Below, piece after piece: positions 55,143 through 63,696 of a stretch of DNA of 64,000 nt; the stretch's first letter is position 1, and the number at the start of each line of letters is the position of its first letter. This DNA is from Lutibacter oceani (GTDB lineage Bacteria; Bacteroidota; Bacteroidia; Flavobacteriales; Flavobacteriaceae). The stretch covers positions 62,001 through 126,000 of the forward strand of contig NZ_QTTQ01000009.1 in assembly GCF_003384935.1 (NCBI RefSeq). Direction: 5' to 3'. Both the position numbers and the translations under genes were made by a program. Under the pieces are notes generated by a model. It did not search any database. It saw only the letters and a list, made by a program, of their open reading frames with translations, and was not told the DNA's origin.

Positions 55143-56135
55143 ATGACTGAAGGAAATTTTGTTGACTATTTAAAAGTTTATGCCAGTTCTGGTAAAGGTG
55201 GTGGAGGTTCTACGCATTTGCACAGAGAAAAATATATTACTAAAGGTGGTCCTGATGGTGGTGATGGTGGTCGTGGTGGCCATATTATTGTGCGTGCAAA
55301 TCCAAATTTATGGACACTCTTTCATTTAAAATTCAACAAGCACTTTAGAGCTGAACATGGTGGCCATGGTGCTAAATCCAGAAGTACAGGAAAAGATGGT
55401 GAAGATGTTTATATTGAAGTTCCATTAGGTACTATTATTAGAGATGGTGAAACGCAAGAAATATTGTTTGAAATAACATCAGAAAATACAGAGCAAATTC
55501 TTTTAGAAGGTGGAAAAGGCGGTTTAGGAAACTGGAATTTCAGGTCTTCAACAAACCAAACTCCGCGCTATGCTCAACCAGGTATTGACGGCAAAGAAGG
55601 ATGGTTTCAATTAGAACTAAAATTGTTAGCTGATGTTGGTTTGGTTGGTTTTCCAAATGCGGGTAAATCAACATTATTATCAGTTTTAACTGCCGCAAAA
55701 CCTAAAATTGCTGATTATGCCTTTACAACATTAAAACCAAATTTAGGTATCGTACAATACAGAGATTTTCAAACATTTGTAATTGCTGATATCCCGGGAA
55801 TTATTGAAGGTGCAGCAGAAGGAAAAGGCTTAGGACATCGTTTTTTACGCCATATTGAACGTAATTCAATATTATTATTTTTAATTCCTGCAGATTCAGA
55901 TAATATTGAAAAAGAATATGAAATTTTAATAAATGAATTAAGGCAACATAATCCAGAATTATTAGATAAAAATAGGCTGTTAGCAATTTCAAAATCTGAT
56001 ATGTTAGATGAGGAATTAAAAGAAGAAATTAAAAAAGTATTACCGAAAGGCATAAAAACAATTTTTATTTCATCAATTGCTCAACAAGGATTAACTGAGT
56101 TGAAAGACCTTCTATGGAAATTACTCCATGAATAA
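55143..56135 (+). CDS. obg: GTPase ObgE/CgtA
   Basis: This 330-residue Obg GTPase is involved in late 50S assembly and stress control. The glycine-rich Obg fold covers residues about 1-157 ('[14 protein letters not shown]', '[13 protein letters not shown]'). The G domain has G1 GFPNAGKST near residue 168, DIPG for G3 and 'SKSD' for G4. The variable C-terminal domain of E. coli Obg is absent, a usual short form. Its stop codon is immediately followed by the stop of a convergent lipoprotein gene. Confidence 0.96.
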   Translation: MTEGNFVDYLKVYASSGKGGGGSTHLHREKYITKGGPDGGDGGRGGHIIVRANPNLWTLFHLKFNKHFRAEHGGHGAKSRSTGKDGEDVYIEVPLGTIIRDGETQEILFEITSENTEQILLEGGKGGLGNWNFRSSTNQTPRYAQPGIDGKEGWFQLELKLLADVGLVGFPNAGKSTLLSVLTAAKPKIADYAFTTLKPNLGIVQYRDFQTFVIADIPGIIEGAAEGKGLGHRFLRHIERNSILLFLIPADSDNIEKEYEILINELRQHNPELLDKNRLLAISKSDMLDEELKEEIKKVLPKGIKTIFISSIAQQGLTELKDLLWKLLHE

Positions 56136-56606
56136 TTAATTTACTAAAACTATTGGTAAGGTAAATTCTGTAGTTACTGGAATTCCTCTTTTAATTGCCG
56201 CTTTTAAAGTGGGTAAATTATTAATACCCAAACTAATTAAACTATCAAGTTTTGGTATTTGACTTTGAATAAATGATGAAGATTTTAAATTTACAAGTGA
56301 TACTTTCCCTGCTTTATCTACATGTAATTTAACTAAAATTGTATCATTCATTGGTTCTGTAACCTTTAATTGATATTCAGACAAAGAAGCATAAATTTGC
56401 TCAGATAGTTTAATTTGAGAACATATTTTTTGTTTTTCTTCAGAAGGAATACTATCACAAGAAGGAAATAAAGGAAAAACATCAACTGTATTAAAATCAA
56501 TTACAGTATCTATTACTTGATTCTGAGGCAACTCTTTTTTCTGAAAAAAATCACAAGAAACTAGAAGAAAAATAATGCTAAATAAAAAAATAATACGTTT
56601 ATACAT
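56136..56606 (-). CDS. Lipoprotein with TonB C-terminal-like domain
   Basis: This 156-residue protein starts with a lipoprotein signal peptide with lipobox LVSC near residue 18. The C-terminal part (about 75-156) has the form 'VKLHVDKAGKVSLVNLKSS' and 'IPVTTEFTLPIVL', like the TonB C-terminal fold, without the membrane anchor or proline linker of TonB. It may bind an outer-membrane partner or peptidoglycan; function is unknown. It is convergent with obg, the two stops being adjacent with no spacer, so the 3' transcripts must overlap. Confidence 0.72.
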   Translation of the reverse strand: MYKRIIFLFSIIFLLVSCDFFQKKELPQNQVIDTVIDFNTVDVFPLFPSCDSIPSEEKQKICSQIKLSEQIYASLSEYQLKVTEPMNDTILVKLHVDKAGKVSLVNLKSSSFIQSQIPKLDSLISLGINNLPTLKAAIKRGIPVTTEFTLPIVLVN

Positions 56607-56780
56607 TCCATTATTTTAATATGTGAAATTACAATTTTTTTATTAAAAAAATACTGTCAAAAATTATCCAACTTAAATTGTACCTCAATATTGTAAACTA
56701 TTAGGTTTAAATTAAAATTAAATGACATTATTTGATTTCTTTTTGACATTTTTACACCATTTATTTTGATCTTAAAAAAT

Positions 56781-56788
56781 TATATTTG
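56781..56788 (+). promoter_or_regulatory. -7 box of the cellobiose phosphorylase gene
   Basis: TATATTTG lies 48 bases before the chosen ATG. The earlier TTG start that a frame call would choose falls inside this box, which supports the later ATG. A TTG at 56766-56768 is too close for the usual -33. Confidence 0.45.
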
Positions 56789-56836
56789 TTCAAACAAATT
56801 TTAATAAAGAACTGGATAAAACTTAAAATAGAAATT

Positions 56837-59272
56837 ATGAAATTTGGACATTTTGATGATTCTCAAAGAGAATATGTAATAACAAATCCTAAAACCCCAT
56901 ATCCCTGGATTAATTATTTAGGAAATGAAGATTTTTTCTCTTTAATATCAAATACGGCAGGAGGATATACTTTTTATAAGGATGCAAAATTTAGACGATT
57001 AACAAGATATAGATACAATAACGTTCCTACTGATGATGGTGGACGTTATTTTTACATAAAAGATGGAGATACAACATGGTCACCAAGTTGGAAACCTTGT
57101 AAAACAGACCTTGACAAATACGAATGTCGCCATGGAATGAATTACACAACAATTGAAGGTGTAAAAGATGGTGTATCTGCAAAAGCATTGTTTTTTGTTC
57201 CTTTAAAAACCTGGGCAGAAGTTCAAAAACTAACATTGACAAATAACAGTAATGAGGTTAAAAAACTAAAATTATTTTCGTTTACTGAATGGGCACTTTG
57301 GAATGCAGCAGCCGATATGGAAAACTTCCAAAGGAACTTTTCTACCGGTGAAGTTGAAATTGAAGATTCTGTTCTTTATCACAAAACAGAATATAAAGAG
57401 CGTAGAAATCATTACGCATATTATTCTGTAAATACACCTATTCAAGGTTATGATACAGATCGAGAAACCTTTTTTGGTTTGTATAACGGCTTTCATGAAC
57501 CTCAGGTTGTAGAAGCAGGCAAACCTGGAATGAGCGTTGCGCATGGGTGGTCTCCAATTGCCTCTCACTATATTGAAGTTGAATTACAACCGGGAGAATC
57601 AAAAGATTATATTTTTGTTTTAGGATATGTTGAAAACAAGCAAGATGAAAAATGGGAATCTAAAAATAGTATCAATAAAACCAAGGCTAAAGAAACTATT
57701 GCTAAATTTAATACCGTTAAAAAAGTAGATGCTGCTTTGGCAGAATTACATGCCTATTGGGATAACTTATTAAGTATATACACTATTGATTCAGGTGAGG
57801 AAAAATTAGATAGAATGGTAAATATTTGGAATCAATACCAATGTATGATTACCTTCTGTTTTTCTCGTTCAGCTTCTTATTTTGAAAGTGGAATTGGGCG
57901 CGGAATGGGATTCCGGGATTCTAATCAGGATTTAATTGGTTTTGTACATCAAATACCGGAACGTGCAAGAGAACGTATCATAGATATTGCTTCAACACAA
58001 TTTCCCGATGGTGGATGTTACCATCAATATCAGCCTTTAACAAAAAAAGGGAATAATGATATTGGAGGTGGATTTAACGATGACCCAATGTGGTTAATTT
58101 TAGGAACAACAAGCTATATTAAAGAAACAGGCGATTTTAGTATTTTAGATGAGATGGTTCCTTTTGATAATGATATGAGCATTGCCCGTACTTTATTTGA
58201 TCATTTATCTGTTTCTTTTGATCACGTAATTAACAATTTAGGTCCGCATGGATTGCCTTTAATTGGACGTGCCGATTGGAACGATTGTTTAAACTTAAAT
58301 TGTTTCTCCAACGACCCAAATGAATCCTACCAAACAACTGAAAATCAATCAGAAGGATCAAAAGCTGAATCATTAATGATTGCCGGTTTATTTGTCGTTT
58401 ATGGAAACGATTTTATAAAATTATGCAAAAGAGTTGGAAATGAAGCTGAAGCAGCACGTTGTCAAAAACATGTAGATGCAATGGTTGAAGCAGTTAAACA
58501 ACATGGTTGGGATGGAGAATGGTTTTTACGTGCGTATGATTATTATGGTAATAAAATTGGAAGTGACGAAAATGAAGAAGGAAAAATATTTATAGAATCT
58601 AACGGTTGGTGCACAATGGCCGGAATTGGTAAAGAAGAAGGCTTCATTGAAAAAGCGTTAGATGCTGTAAAAGAACGCCTTGATTGCGAACATGGTATTG
58701 TTTTAAATAATCCTGCTTTTACAAAATATTATATTGAATATGGTGAAATTTCCAGTTATCCCCCTGGTTATAAAGAAAATGCAGGTATCTTTTGCCATAA
58801 CAATCCTTGGATAATGATTGGTGAAACTGTAATTGGACGTGGAGATCAGGCTTGGGAATATTTTAAGAAAATATGCCCGGCTTACTTAGAAGATGTGAGT
58901 GAATTACACAGAACAGAACCATACGTTTATTCTCAAATGATTGCCGGTAAAGACGCTTTTAAACCGGGTGAAGCTAAAAATTCTTGGTTAACAGGTACTG
59001 CATCGTGGAATTTTTATACAATTACACAATATATTTTAGGTATTCAACCAGATTATGATGGTTTAAAGATTGAGCCTTGTATTCCAAAAGACTGGAAAGG
59101 GTTTAACGTAACTCGTAAATTTAGAGGTGCTACCTACAAAATTAAAATTATAAACGAAAACGCAGTATGTAAAGGTGTTTCAAAAGTAATTATTGATGGA
59201 GAAGAATATGGTTCTAATATCCTTCCAATTTTTGCAGATGGAAAAACGCATATTGTGGAGATTGTTATGTAA
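56837..59272 (+). CDS. Cellobiose phosphorylase (glycoside hydrolase family 94)
   Basis: This 811-residue enzyme is of family GH94 and splits cellobiose with phosphate into glucose 1-phosphate and glucose in the cytoplasm. The start [15 protein letters not shown] is typical of cellobiose phosphorylases, as are '[25 protein letters not shown]' and the region '[10 protein letters not shown]' that holds the catalytic acid (Asp480 or Asp483). I reject the longer start because the upstream codons overlap a promoter box. No sugar transporter, glucosidase or regulator is next to it, so it is an orphan here. Chitobiose activity is less likely from the N-terminal motif, but the exact sugar is inferred. 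Confidence 0.9.
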   Translation: MKFGHFDDSQREYVITNPKTPYPWINYLGNEDFFSLISNTAGGYTFYKDAKFRRLTRYRYNNVPTDDGGRYFYIKDGDTTWSPSWKPCKTDLDKYECRHGMNYTTIEGVKDGVSAKALFFVPLKTWAEVQKLTLTNNSNEVKKLKLFSFTEWALWNAAADMENFQRNFSTGEVEIEDSVLYHKTEYKERRNHYAYYSVNTPIQGYDTDRETFFGLYNGFHEPQVVEAGKPGMSVAHGWSPIASHYIEVELQPGESKDYIFVLGYVENKQDEKWESKNSINKTKAKETIAKFNTVKKVDAALAELHAYWDNLLSIYTIDSGEEKLDRMVNIWNQYQCMITFCFSRSASYFESGIGRGMGFRDSNQDLIGFVHQIPERARERIIDIASTQFPDGGCYHQYQPLTKKGNNDIGGGFNDDPMWLILGTTSYIKETGDFSILDEMVPFDNDMSIARTLFDHLSVSFDHVINNLGPHGLPLIGRADWNDCLNLNCFSNDPNESYQTTENQSEGSKAESLMIAGLFVVYGNDFIKLCKRVGNEAEAARCQKHVDAMVEAVKQHGWDGEWFLRAYDYYGNKIGSDENEEGKIFIESNGWCTMAGIGKEEGFIEKALDAVKERLDCEHGIVLNNPAFTKYYIEYGEISSYPPGYKENAGIFCHNNPWIMIGETVIGRGDQAWEYFKKICPAYLEDVSELHRTEPYVYSQMIAGKDAFKPGEAKNSWLTGTASWNFYTITQYILGIQPDYDGLKIEPCIPKDWKGFNVTRKFRGATYKIKIINENAVCKGVSKVIIDGEEYGSNILPIFADGKTHIVEIVM

Positions 59273-59326
59273 TTAATACAATTGTATTGATTTAAAGAAG
59301 GCTTTTTAAAAAGTATTGAAACCATA

Positions 59327-59402
59327 ATTCTGAACTTGTTTCAGAATCTCACCATATTGATATTTAATCATTATGAGAACCTGAAACAAGTTCAGGTTGA
59401 CG
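59327..59402. repeat. BIME-like pair of inverted palindromic repeats
   Basis: Two palindromes, at 59327-59347 and 59378-59398, are inverted copies of the same core CTGAACTTGTTTCAG. They are separated by TCTCA ... TGAGA. The second ends in GACG, so on the minus strand it has a GTCA head. The layout is that of bacterial interspersed mosaic elements. It lies between the convergent phosphorylase and TPR genes. Confidence 0.7.
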
Positions 59403-59439
59403 AAAATTTACTTTTTAGATAGCCTCTTTTTTATTATAA

Positions 59440-60696
59440 TCAATCTATAATTTCACCTTCAAGAAATAATTCTTTTTTAAGTTCTTTTATACGTTGTATT
59501 ACATATTCCGTCATTTCCTTATCTCTACTTTCAAATTGTTGAAAATATTTTTTATAATGATTTAATGCAATTTTTTTATCCTTAAAGTAAGCATCTGAAG
59601 TTATTGCTACTTCAAATAAAGCTTTATAATTATGATAGTTATTTTGGTATGCATTTTCAAAATTACCCAATGCCATCTTTAAATCGTTTTCTTCCTTAAA
59701 AATAGTTCCAAATAAAAAATACTGTTTGTCAATTTCGGGTTTTGCAGAAACAATTGACATCCTTAAATAAAGTTTTGCTTTTTCTATATCTTTCTTTTCA
59801 TAGTTCAATGTTGCTAATCTATATAGTATTTTTGGATTGTTCCTTTCAATTCTTAATGCGCTTTTATAACTTGCTTCGGCTTTTTCAAAGTCTTTTAAAT
59901 TATAATAACACATTCCAAACATTTCATAAGTGTTTACCGATTTAAAATTAAGACTATCCAATTTATTAAGATAGATAATAGTTTCATCAAAATTTTTAGA
60001 AAAATATAATTGGTTTACTTTAAGTTGCAAAAAATTAATATTTATACTATCAATTTCTAAGCCTTTGTCTATAAAAAGCATTGTAGAATCTTTTAATCTT
60101 AACTCTTTAAAAAATTTAGACAATTCGTAAATACTTTTAATATGCATTGTATCCAAGTTATAAGCATCCAAATAACTCTGTCCCATTTTAAATGGTTTGT
60201 TTTGCTTGGATAAAGCTTCCGCTAATTGGAAAGGATAATTTGGATTTAGAGAATCTTTTTTCTTTAAAAAACGAAACATTCTCTCAGCTTTTTTTGCTTT
60301 GTTTTGACCTAAATATAATTTTCCTAAACTATTTGCAACCAGTAAATTTGAAGTGTCTTTTTCAATTATATTTTCAAAAACAGCAATGGCTTTTGTTGTT
60401 AATCCTGCTGAATTGTAAACATTTCCTAACTTTACTTGCAAAGCTTCATTTTGTTCAATTTTTAGGGCTTTATCATAGCATTCAATTGCTTTTGTATAAT
60501 TTCCAGTTGTTTGATAAATACTCGCAGTTTTATCTAAAACTTCAATTGTAATTGGCTCTTGTTTTTCTAATAAAACCAAAGCCTTTTGATAATCTCCTTT
60601 CAATAATAAATCATCTACTATAGCAAAAACCGAAGATTGCGCTTCGGTTTTACTACTTATTAAAATAAGCATTACTAGTATTATAATCTTTTTCAT
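59440..60696 (-). CDS. TPR-repeat protein with signal peptide
   Basis: This 418-residue protein begins with a signal peptide (cleavage near residue 20) and then contains about eight to nine tetratricopeptide-like helix pairs, e.g. 'NYTKAIECYDKALKIEQNEALQVKLGN' in pieces and 'AEASYKSALRIERNNPKILYRLATL'. Such proteins are scaffolds for periplasmic or envelope complexes. It is the third gene of the operon blaI - M56 protease - TPR, with a 22-base gap after the protease gene. A shared role in envelope stress sensing is inferred from that context. Confidence 0.82.
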   Translation of the reverse strand: MKKIIILVMLILISSKTEAQSSVFAIVDDLLLKGDYQKALVLLEKQEPITIEVLDKTASIYQTTGNYTKAIECYDKALKIEQNEALQVKLGNVYNSAGLTTKAIAVFENIIEKDTSNLLVANSLGKLYLGQNKAKKAERMFRFLKKKDSLNPNYPFQLAEALSKQNKPFKMGQSYLDAYNLDTMHIKSIYELSKFFKELRLKDSTMLFIDKGLEIDSININFLQLKVNQLYFSKNFDETIIYLNKLDSLNFKSVNTYEMFGMCYYNLKDFEKAEASYKSALRIERNNPKILYRLATLNYEKKDIEKAKLYLRMSIVSAKPEIDKQYFLFGTIFKEENDLKMALGNFENAYQNNYHNYKALFEVAITSDAYFKDKKIALNHYKKYFQQFESRDKEMTEYVIQRIKELKKELFLEGEIID

Positions 60697-60718
60697 AGCT
60701 TATTAAGTTAATATGCAA

Positions 60719-62434
60719 TTAATCTTTTTTTAATGTAATTTCCACAACACCATTTTTACCTTTTTCACCATAATTGTTAATAGCGGATTCATCCTTAAGA
60801 ACATTTATTTTTAAAATATTATCTGGATTTATTTTCTCCATAACTTCTTTTGAAATTTCTTTTCCATCTAAAATATAAAGTGGATTTCCTTTTGATGCTT
60901 CACTTTTAGAATTATTATCTTTCTTGTCTTCAACTTTAAAAGCAATTGGCAAACTATATTTTACACCTACATTTTCTCCTAAATATTTTCCAGATTCCAT
61001 TTTCGGCAAGCTATTAACAACTCTTAATGCTTCATCAGCCAAACTTTGATGAGGAGCCCTAGCCTTTGCATCTATAATATTACCTTCTTTGTCAATCTCA
61101 AACATAACAAAAATACGTTTTACTCCAGGTGACAAACCTAAATTATTAGCCATTTGTGTGTTAAAATTAACATTTATGTGTTTTGTTATATTCTCTTGCA
61201 AACATTGTCTCATTTCTTCTTCTGTTCCAGCACAACCCGGAAAAATTGGAACATTTTCAACCATTGCAAATGGAACTGACTCACCCTCTATGTATTGCCA
61301 CTCCTCTCTGTATTTTGAAGCGTTATTATTGGTTTTAAAAAAATTTATACGATCGCCATTTTTATCAATTACAACTTGAAGTTCAAAAATTGGATTATCT
61401 ACATTTTTAAATTTAGCATACATTTCTTTTTCCTTTTCTGTATACTCTTCAAAAGGCACAATTTGCCCAGCTAAACTCTTACCTACAAATATTTTACCCT
61501 GCTCTGTATCAATATATTTTCCTTCCGTTTCATTAGTATCTTGACTTAAAACATCTTCAATTCCCAATAACTCATCTTTTTGAGCATCAGTACAAGATGT
61601 ATAAAATAACATTCCAACTAATACTGGAATTATTAATAAATACTTTAATTGCATAATTTTTTGTGACTTGTTTTTTGTAATCATAGCTATTCTTTTTTTA
61701 ATTAATGAATGTTTAAAAAATTGATTTATAAATGAAATATTTTCTACATTAAATGCTTCTGAAAGTAACTTATTAAAATAGGTATTTTTATTAGTTTCTT
61801 TTACTACTTCAGCATCTGAAATGTACTCATGTAACAAGGTAATTCTCTTTTGAAATATATAAATTAGTGGATTAAACCACAGCACAATTTTCAGCAATTC
61901 AAAAACTAATAAATCTATTGTGTGCCTTTGTTTACAATGCACCAATTCGTGTTTAATAATTTCCAACTCTTCATTTTCTAAAAGGTATTTATTAATAAAA
62001 ATGTAGTTGAAAAATGAAAAAGCGGATTGTTTCTTCTTCAATAAAACCAAGTTATAAGTTTCATTTTTAATGATTTTGCTCGACGTAATTAACTTGATAA
62101 TTTTAAACAACCTTACCAAAAACAGAAAAGCAAATACAGCTACTCCCAAACCAAAAAGGATAGGTAATAAACTAATAGTTGGTGCTGTTGCAGTACTTTT
62201 TAATATAATTTCTTCAGGATTTAAAAATACAGTTGGCAACAGCACAATATAATCTTGAGGAATACTTTTTTGAAGCGTTTCAAATTTTAATAATGGAATT
62301 AAAAATGATAAAAAAGGTGTGACTAATAAATAGATTCTATTCCACTTAAAAAAGGTTTCTTTTTGTAAAAACAAATCGTAAATAGCTAAAAACAGTGCTT
62401 GAAAAAGCAAAACTTGAATTATATAATTTATCAT
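60719..62434 (-). CDS. BlaR1/MecR1-like M56 metalloprotease with TonB-like and plug-like C-terminal modules
   Basis: This 571-residue inner-membrane protein has an N-terminal membrane domain with zinc motif HELVH (residues 162-166) and a downstream glutamate-containing helix. A fourth helix lies near residues 263-280. The periplasmic part then has a TonB C-terminal-like domain (about 395-500; 'MFEIDKEGNI', 'YSLPIAFKVE') and a last domain (about 518-571; 'YILDGKEIS', 'INVLKDESAINNYGEKG') that resembles the plug edge of SusC-type receptors. In BlaR1 this place is taken by a penicillin-binding domain. It overlaps blaI by four bases (ATGA). The signal sensed is unknown. Confidence 0.85.
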   Translation of the reverse strand: MINYIIQVLLFQALFLAIYDLFLQKETFFKWNRIYLLVTPFLSFLIPLLKFETLQKSIPQDYIVLLPTVFLNPEEIILKSTATAPTISLLPILFGLGVAVFAFLFLVRLFKIIKLITSSKIIKNETYNLVLLKKKQSAFSFFNYIFINKYLLENEELEIIKHELVHCKQRHTIDLLVFELLKIVLWFNPLIYIFQKRITLLHEYISDAEVVKETNKNTYFNKLLSEAFNVENISFINQFFKHSLIKKRIAMITKNKSQKIMQLKYLLIIPVLVGMLFYTSCTDAQKDELLGIEDVLSQDTNETEGKYIDTEQGKIFVGKSLAGQIVPFEEYTEKEKEMYAKFKNVDNPIFELQVVIDKNGDRINFFKTNNNASKYREEWQYIEGESVPFAMVENVPIFPGCAGTEEEMRQCLQENITKHINVNFNTQMANNLGLSPGVKRIFVMFEIDKEGNIIDAKARAPHQSLADEALRVVNSLPKMESGKYLGENVGVKYSLPIAFKVEDKKDNNSKSEASKGNPLYILDGKEISKEVMEKINPDNILKINVLKDESAINNYGEKGKNGVVEITLKKD

Positions 62435-62802
62435 TTTTCAGTCTTTTTATTGTTAATATGCTCTAAAATTGTTTCCAATTCATTAATGTCAACATCATTT
62501 TTTTTCACAAAAAATGAAACCATACTTTTAAATGAACCGCCAAAATAACTATCAACCAGTTTGTTTAAGCTTTGGTTGCTATAATCTGTTTTTTTAATTA
62601 ACGGATAATAAATATGACCTCTTCCCTTGGCTTTATGACCAACAAAATCCTTAGTTTCTAAAATTCTAATTATTGTAGAAACCGTATTATATGCAGGCTT
62701 TGGTTTTGGCAATTGCTCAATTATATCTTTAACCGAAGCTTCTTCTAAATCCCATAAAACTTGCATCAACTGCTCCTCTGCTTTTGTTAATTGTTTTTCC
62801 AT
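62431..62802 (-). CDS. BlaI/MecI/CopY-family transcriptional repressor
   Basis: This 123-residue repressor has a winged helix ('LTKAEEQLMQVLWDLEEASVKDI', 'TVSTIIRILETKDFVGHKAKGRGHIYYPL') and a C-terminal dimerisation helix. Family members repress until the partner M56 protease cleaves them upon an envelope signal. It is the first gene of an operon with that protease, ATGA-overlapped. Two palindromes overlap its promoter, so autoregulation is expected. A role in beta-lactam resistance is not indicated, as no beta-lactamase is nearby and the sensor domain differs. Confidence 0.88.
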   Translation of the reverse strand: MEKQLTKAEEQLMQVLWDLEEASVKDIIEQLPKPKPAYNTVSTIIRILETKDFVGHKAKGRGHIYYPLIKKTDYSNQSLNKLVDSYFGGSFKSMVSFFVKKNDVDINELETILEHINNKKTEK

Positions 62803-62832
62803 TTTATCAACTAAGTTTTTAGTTCAACAACA

Positions 62833-62873
62833 CAAATATAACTAAATATTTAGTTTTAACTAATTTTTTAGTT
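62833..62873 (-). promoter_or_regulatory. blaI operon promoter with two palindromic operators
   Basis: On the minus strand the -7 box TATATTTG is at 62833-62840. AACTAAATATTTAGTT (62840-62855) is a perfect 16-base palindrome, and AACTAATTTTTTAGTT (62858-62873) a second, imperfect copy 18 bases away. They cover the spacer and the -33 zone, as expected for BlaI repression. The DUF456 gene diverges from this region and may share control. Confidence 0.65.
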
Positions 62874-62937
62874 GAAAAGTTGCACGATATTTGTAATTCA
62901 ATATTTAATTATAAATTTGAAAATATAAACTTAGCAG

Positions 62938-63450
62938 ATGGATATTTTTCTTTTAATCTTAGGATTTCTTTTTATTATATTAGGAATTCTTGGTTCATTT
63001 TTACCAGTTTTGCCAGGGCCAATTACAAGTTGGGTTGGTTTACTTATACTTCATTTAACCAATGCTGTTCCAATGAACTGGACATTTTTAGGAATCACTT
63101 TTGCAATTGCATTTATTATTTGGTTAATAGATTATTTTATTCCGGCAATGGGAACAAAACGTTTTGGAGGTACACGCTACGGTGTAATTGGAACTATGGT
63201 TGGTTTAATTCTTGGACTTTTATTCTTCCCTCCTTTTGGAATAATTATTGGCCCATTTGTTGGTGCTTTTGCAGGTGAAATGATTAAAGACAATAAAGAT
63301 TCAGGCAAAGCTTTAAAAGCTGCATTTGGATCTTTTATTGGTTTTTTAACTTCAACTTTTTTAAAATTTATTGCAGCAATAGTTTATACAGGCTTATTTT
63401 TTTCAATATTTTGGGAATATAAAAATGCTTTTTTTACTATTTTTAAGTAG
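62938..63450 (+). CDS. DUF456 family membrane protein
   Basis: This 170-residue protein has about four hydrophobic segments and glycine-rich repeats in the middle ('GILGSFLPVLPGP' near residues 18-30 and 'PFGIIIGPFVGAFAGEM' near 101-117), as usual for DUF456. The family has no known function, though the glycine zipper-like helices suggest membrane oligomers. It is divergent from blaI, whose operators lie about 65 bases upstream, so co-regulation is possible. Confidence 0.8.
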   Translation: MDIFLLILGFLFIILGILGSFLPVLPGPITSWVGLLILHLTNAVPMNWTFLGITFAIAFIIWLIDYFIPAMGTKRFGGTRYGVIGTMVGLILGLLFFPPFGIIIGPFVGAFAGEMIKDNKDSGKALKAAFGSFIGFLTSTFLKFIAAIVYTGLFFSIFWEYKNAFFTIFK

Positions 63451-63468
63451 AAAATAGTTCCTAAAAAC

Positions 63469-63567
63469 AAAAAAAGCGTCCCGGTTTTTCGGGAAGCTTT
63501 CCATTGGTTTTAAAAACCTATGACGCTTTTACACGCCAAACAACACAACTAAATCGCTTTTGCAAAC
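63469..63567 (-). ncRNA. Candidate small RNA, minus strand, between DUF456 and lysS
   Basis: A minus-strand -7 box TATATTTG (63574-63581) is followed by about 99 bases. The 5' part forms ATCGTTT-GCAA-AAGCGAT, a seven-pair hairpin with a GNRA loop. The 3' end is a terminator: AAAGC..TCCCG pairs with CGGGA..GCTTT (63473-63500, one mismatch) and then U7. Both flanking genes read on the plus strand and no minus-strand frame exists here, so the terminator has no other client. An alternative pairing AAAAGCGTC/GACGCTTTT would block the terminator. I do not recognise a family; 6S-like RNA should be considered. Confidence 0.5.
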
Positions 63568-63650
63568 GATACGCAAATATATAAATATTTTTTGATTATT
63601 TAATTTAAACACTTTTTCTTTCTAAATTACTGTTATTTCTTAATTGATTG

Positions 63651-63658
63651 TATCTTTG
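63651..63658 (+). promoter_or_regulatory. lysS -7 box
   Basis: TATCTTTG lies 38 bases before the lysS ATG on the plus strand. It diverges from the box of the candidate small RNA. Confidence 0.5.
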
Positions 63659-63696
63659 CACACCATAAATAAAAAGTAAATAATAAAAAACGCATC

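Noticed and set aside
60719-62802. blaI/M56 pair as a beta-lactam resistance locus
   Set aside because: The protease lacks a penicillin-binding sensor domain and no beta-lactamase or PBP2a gene is nearby.
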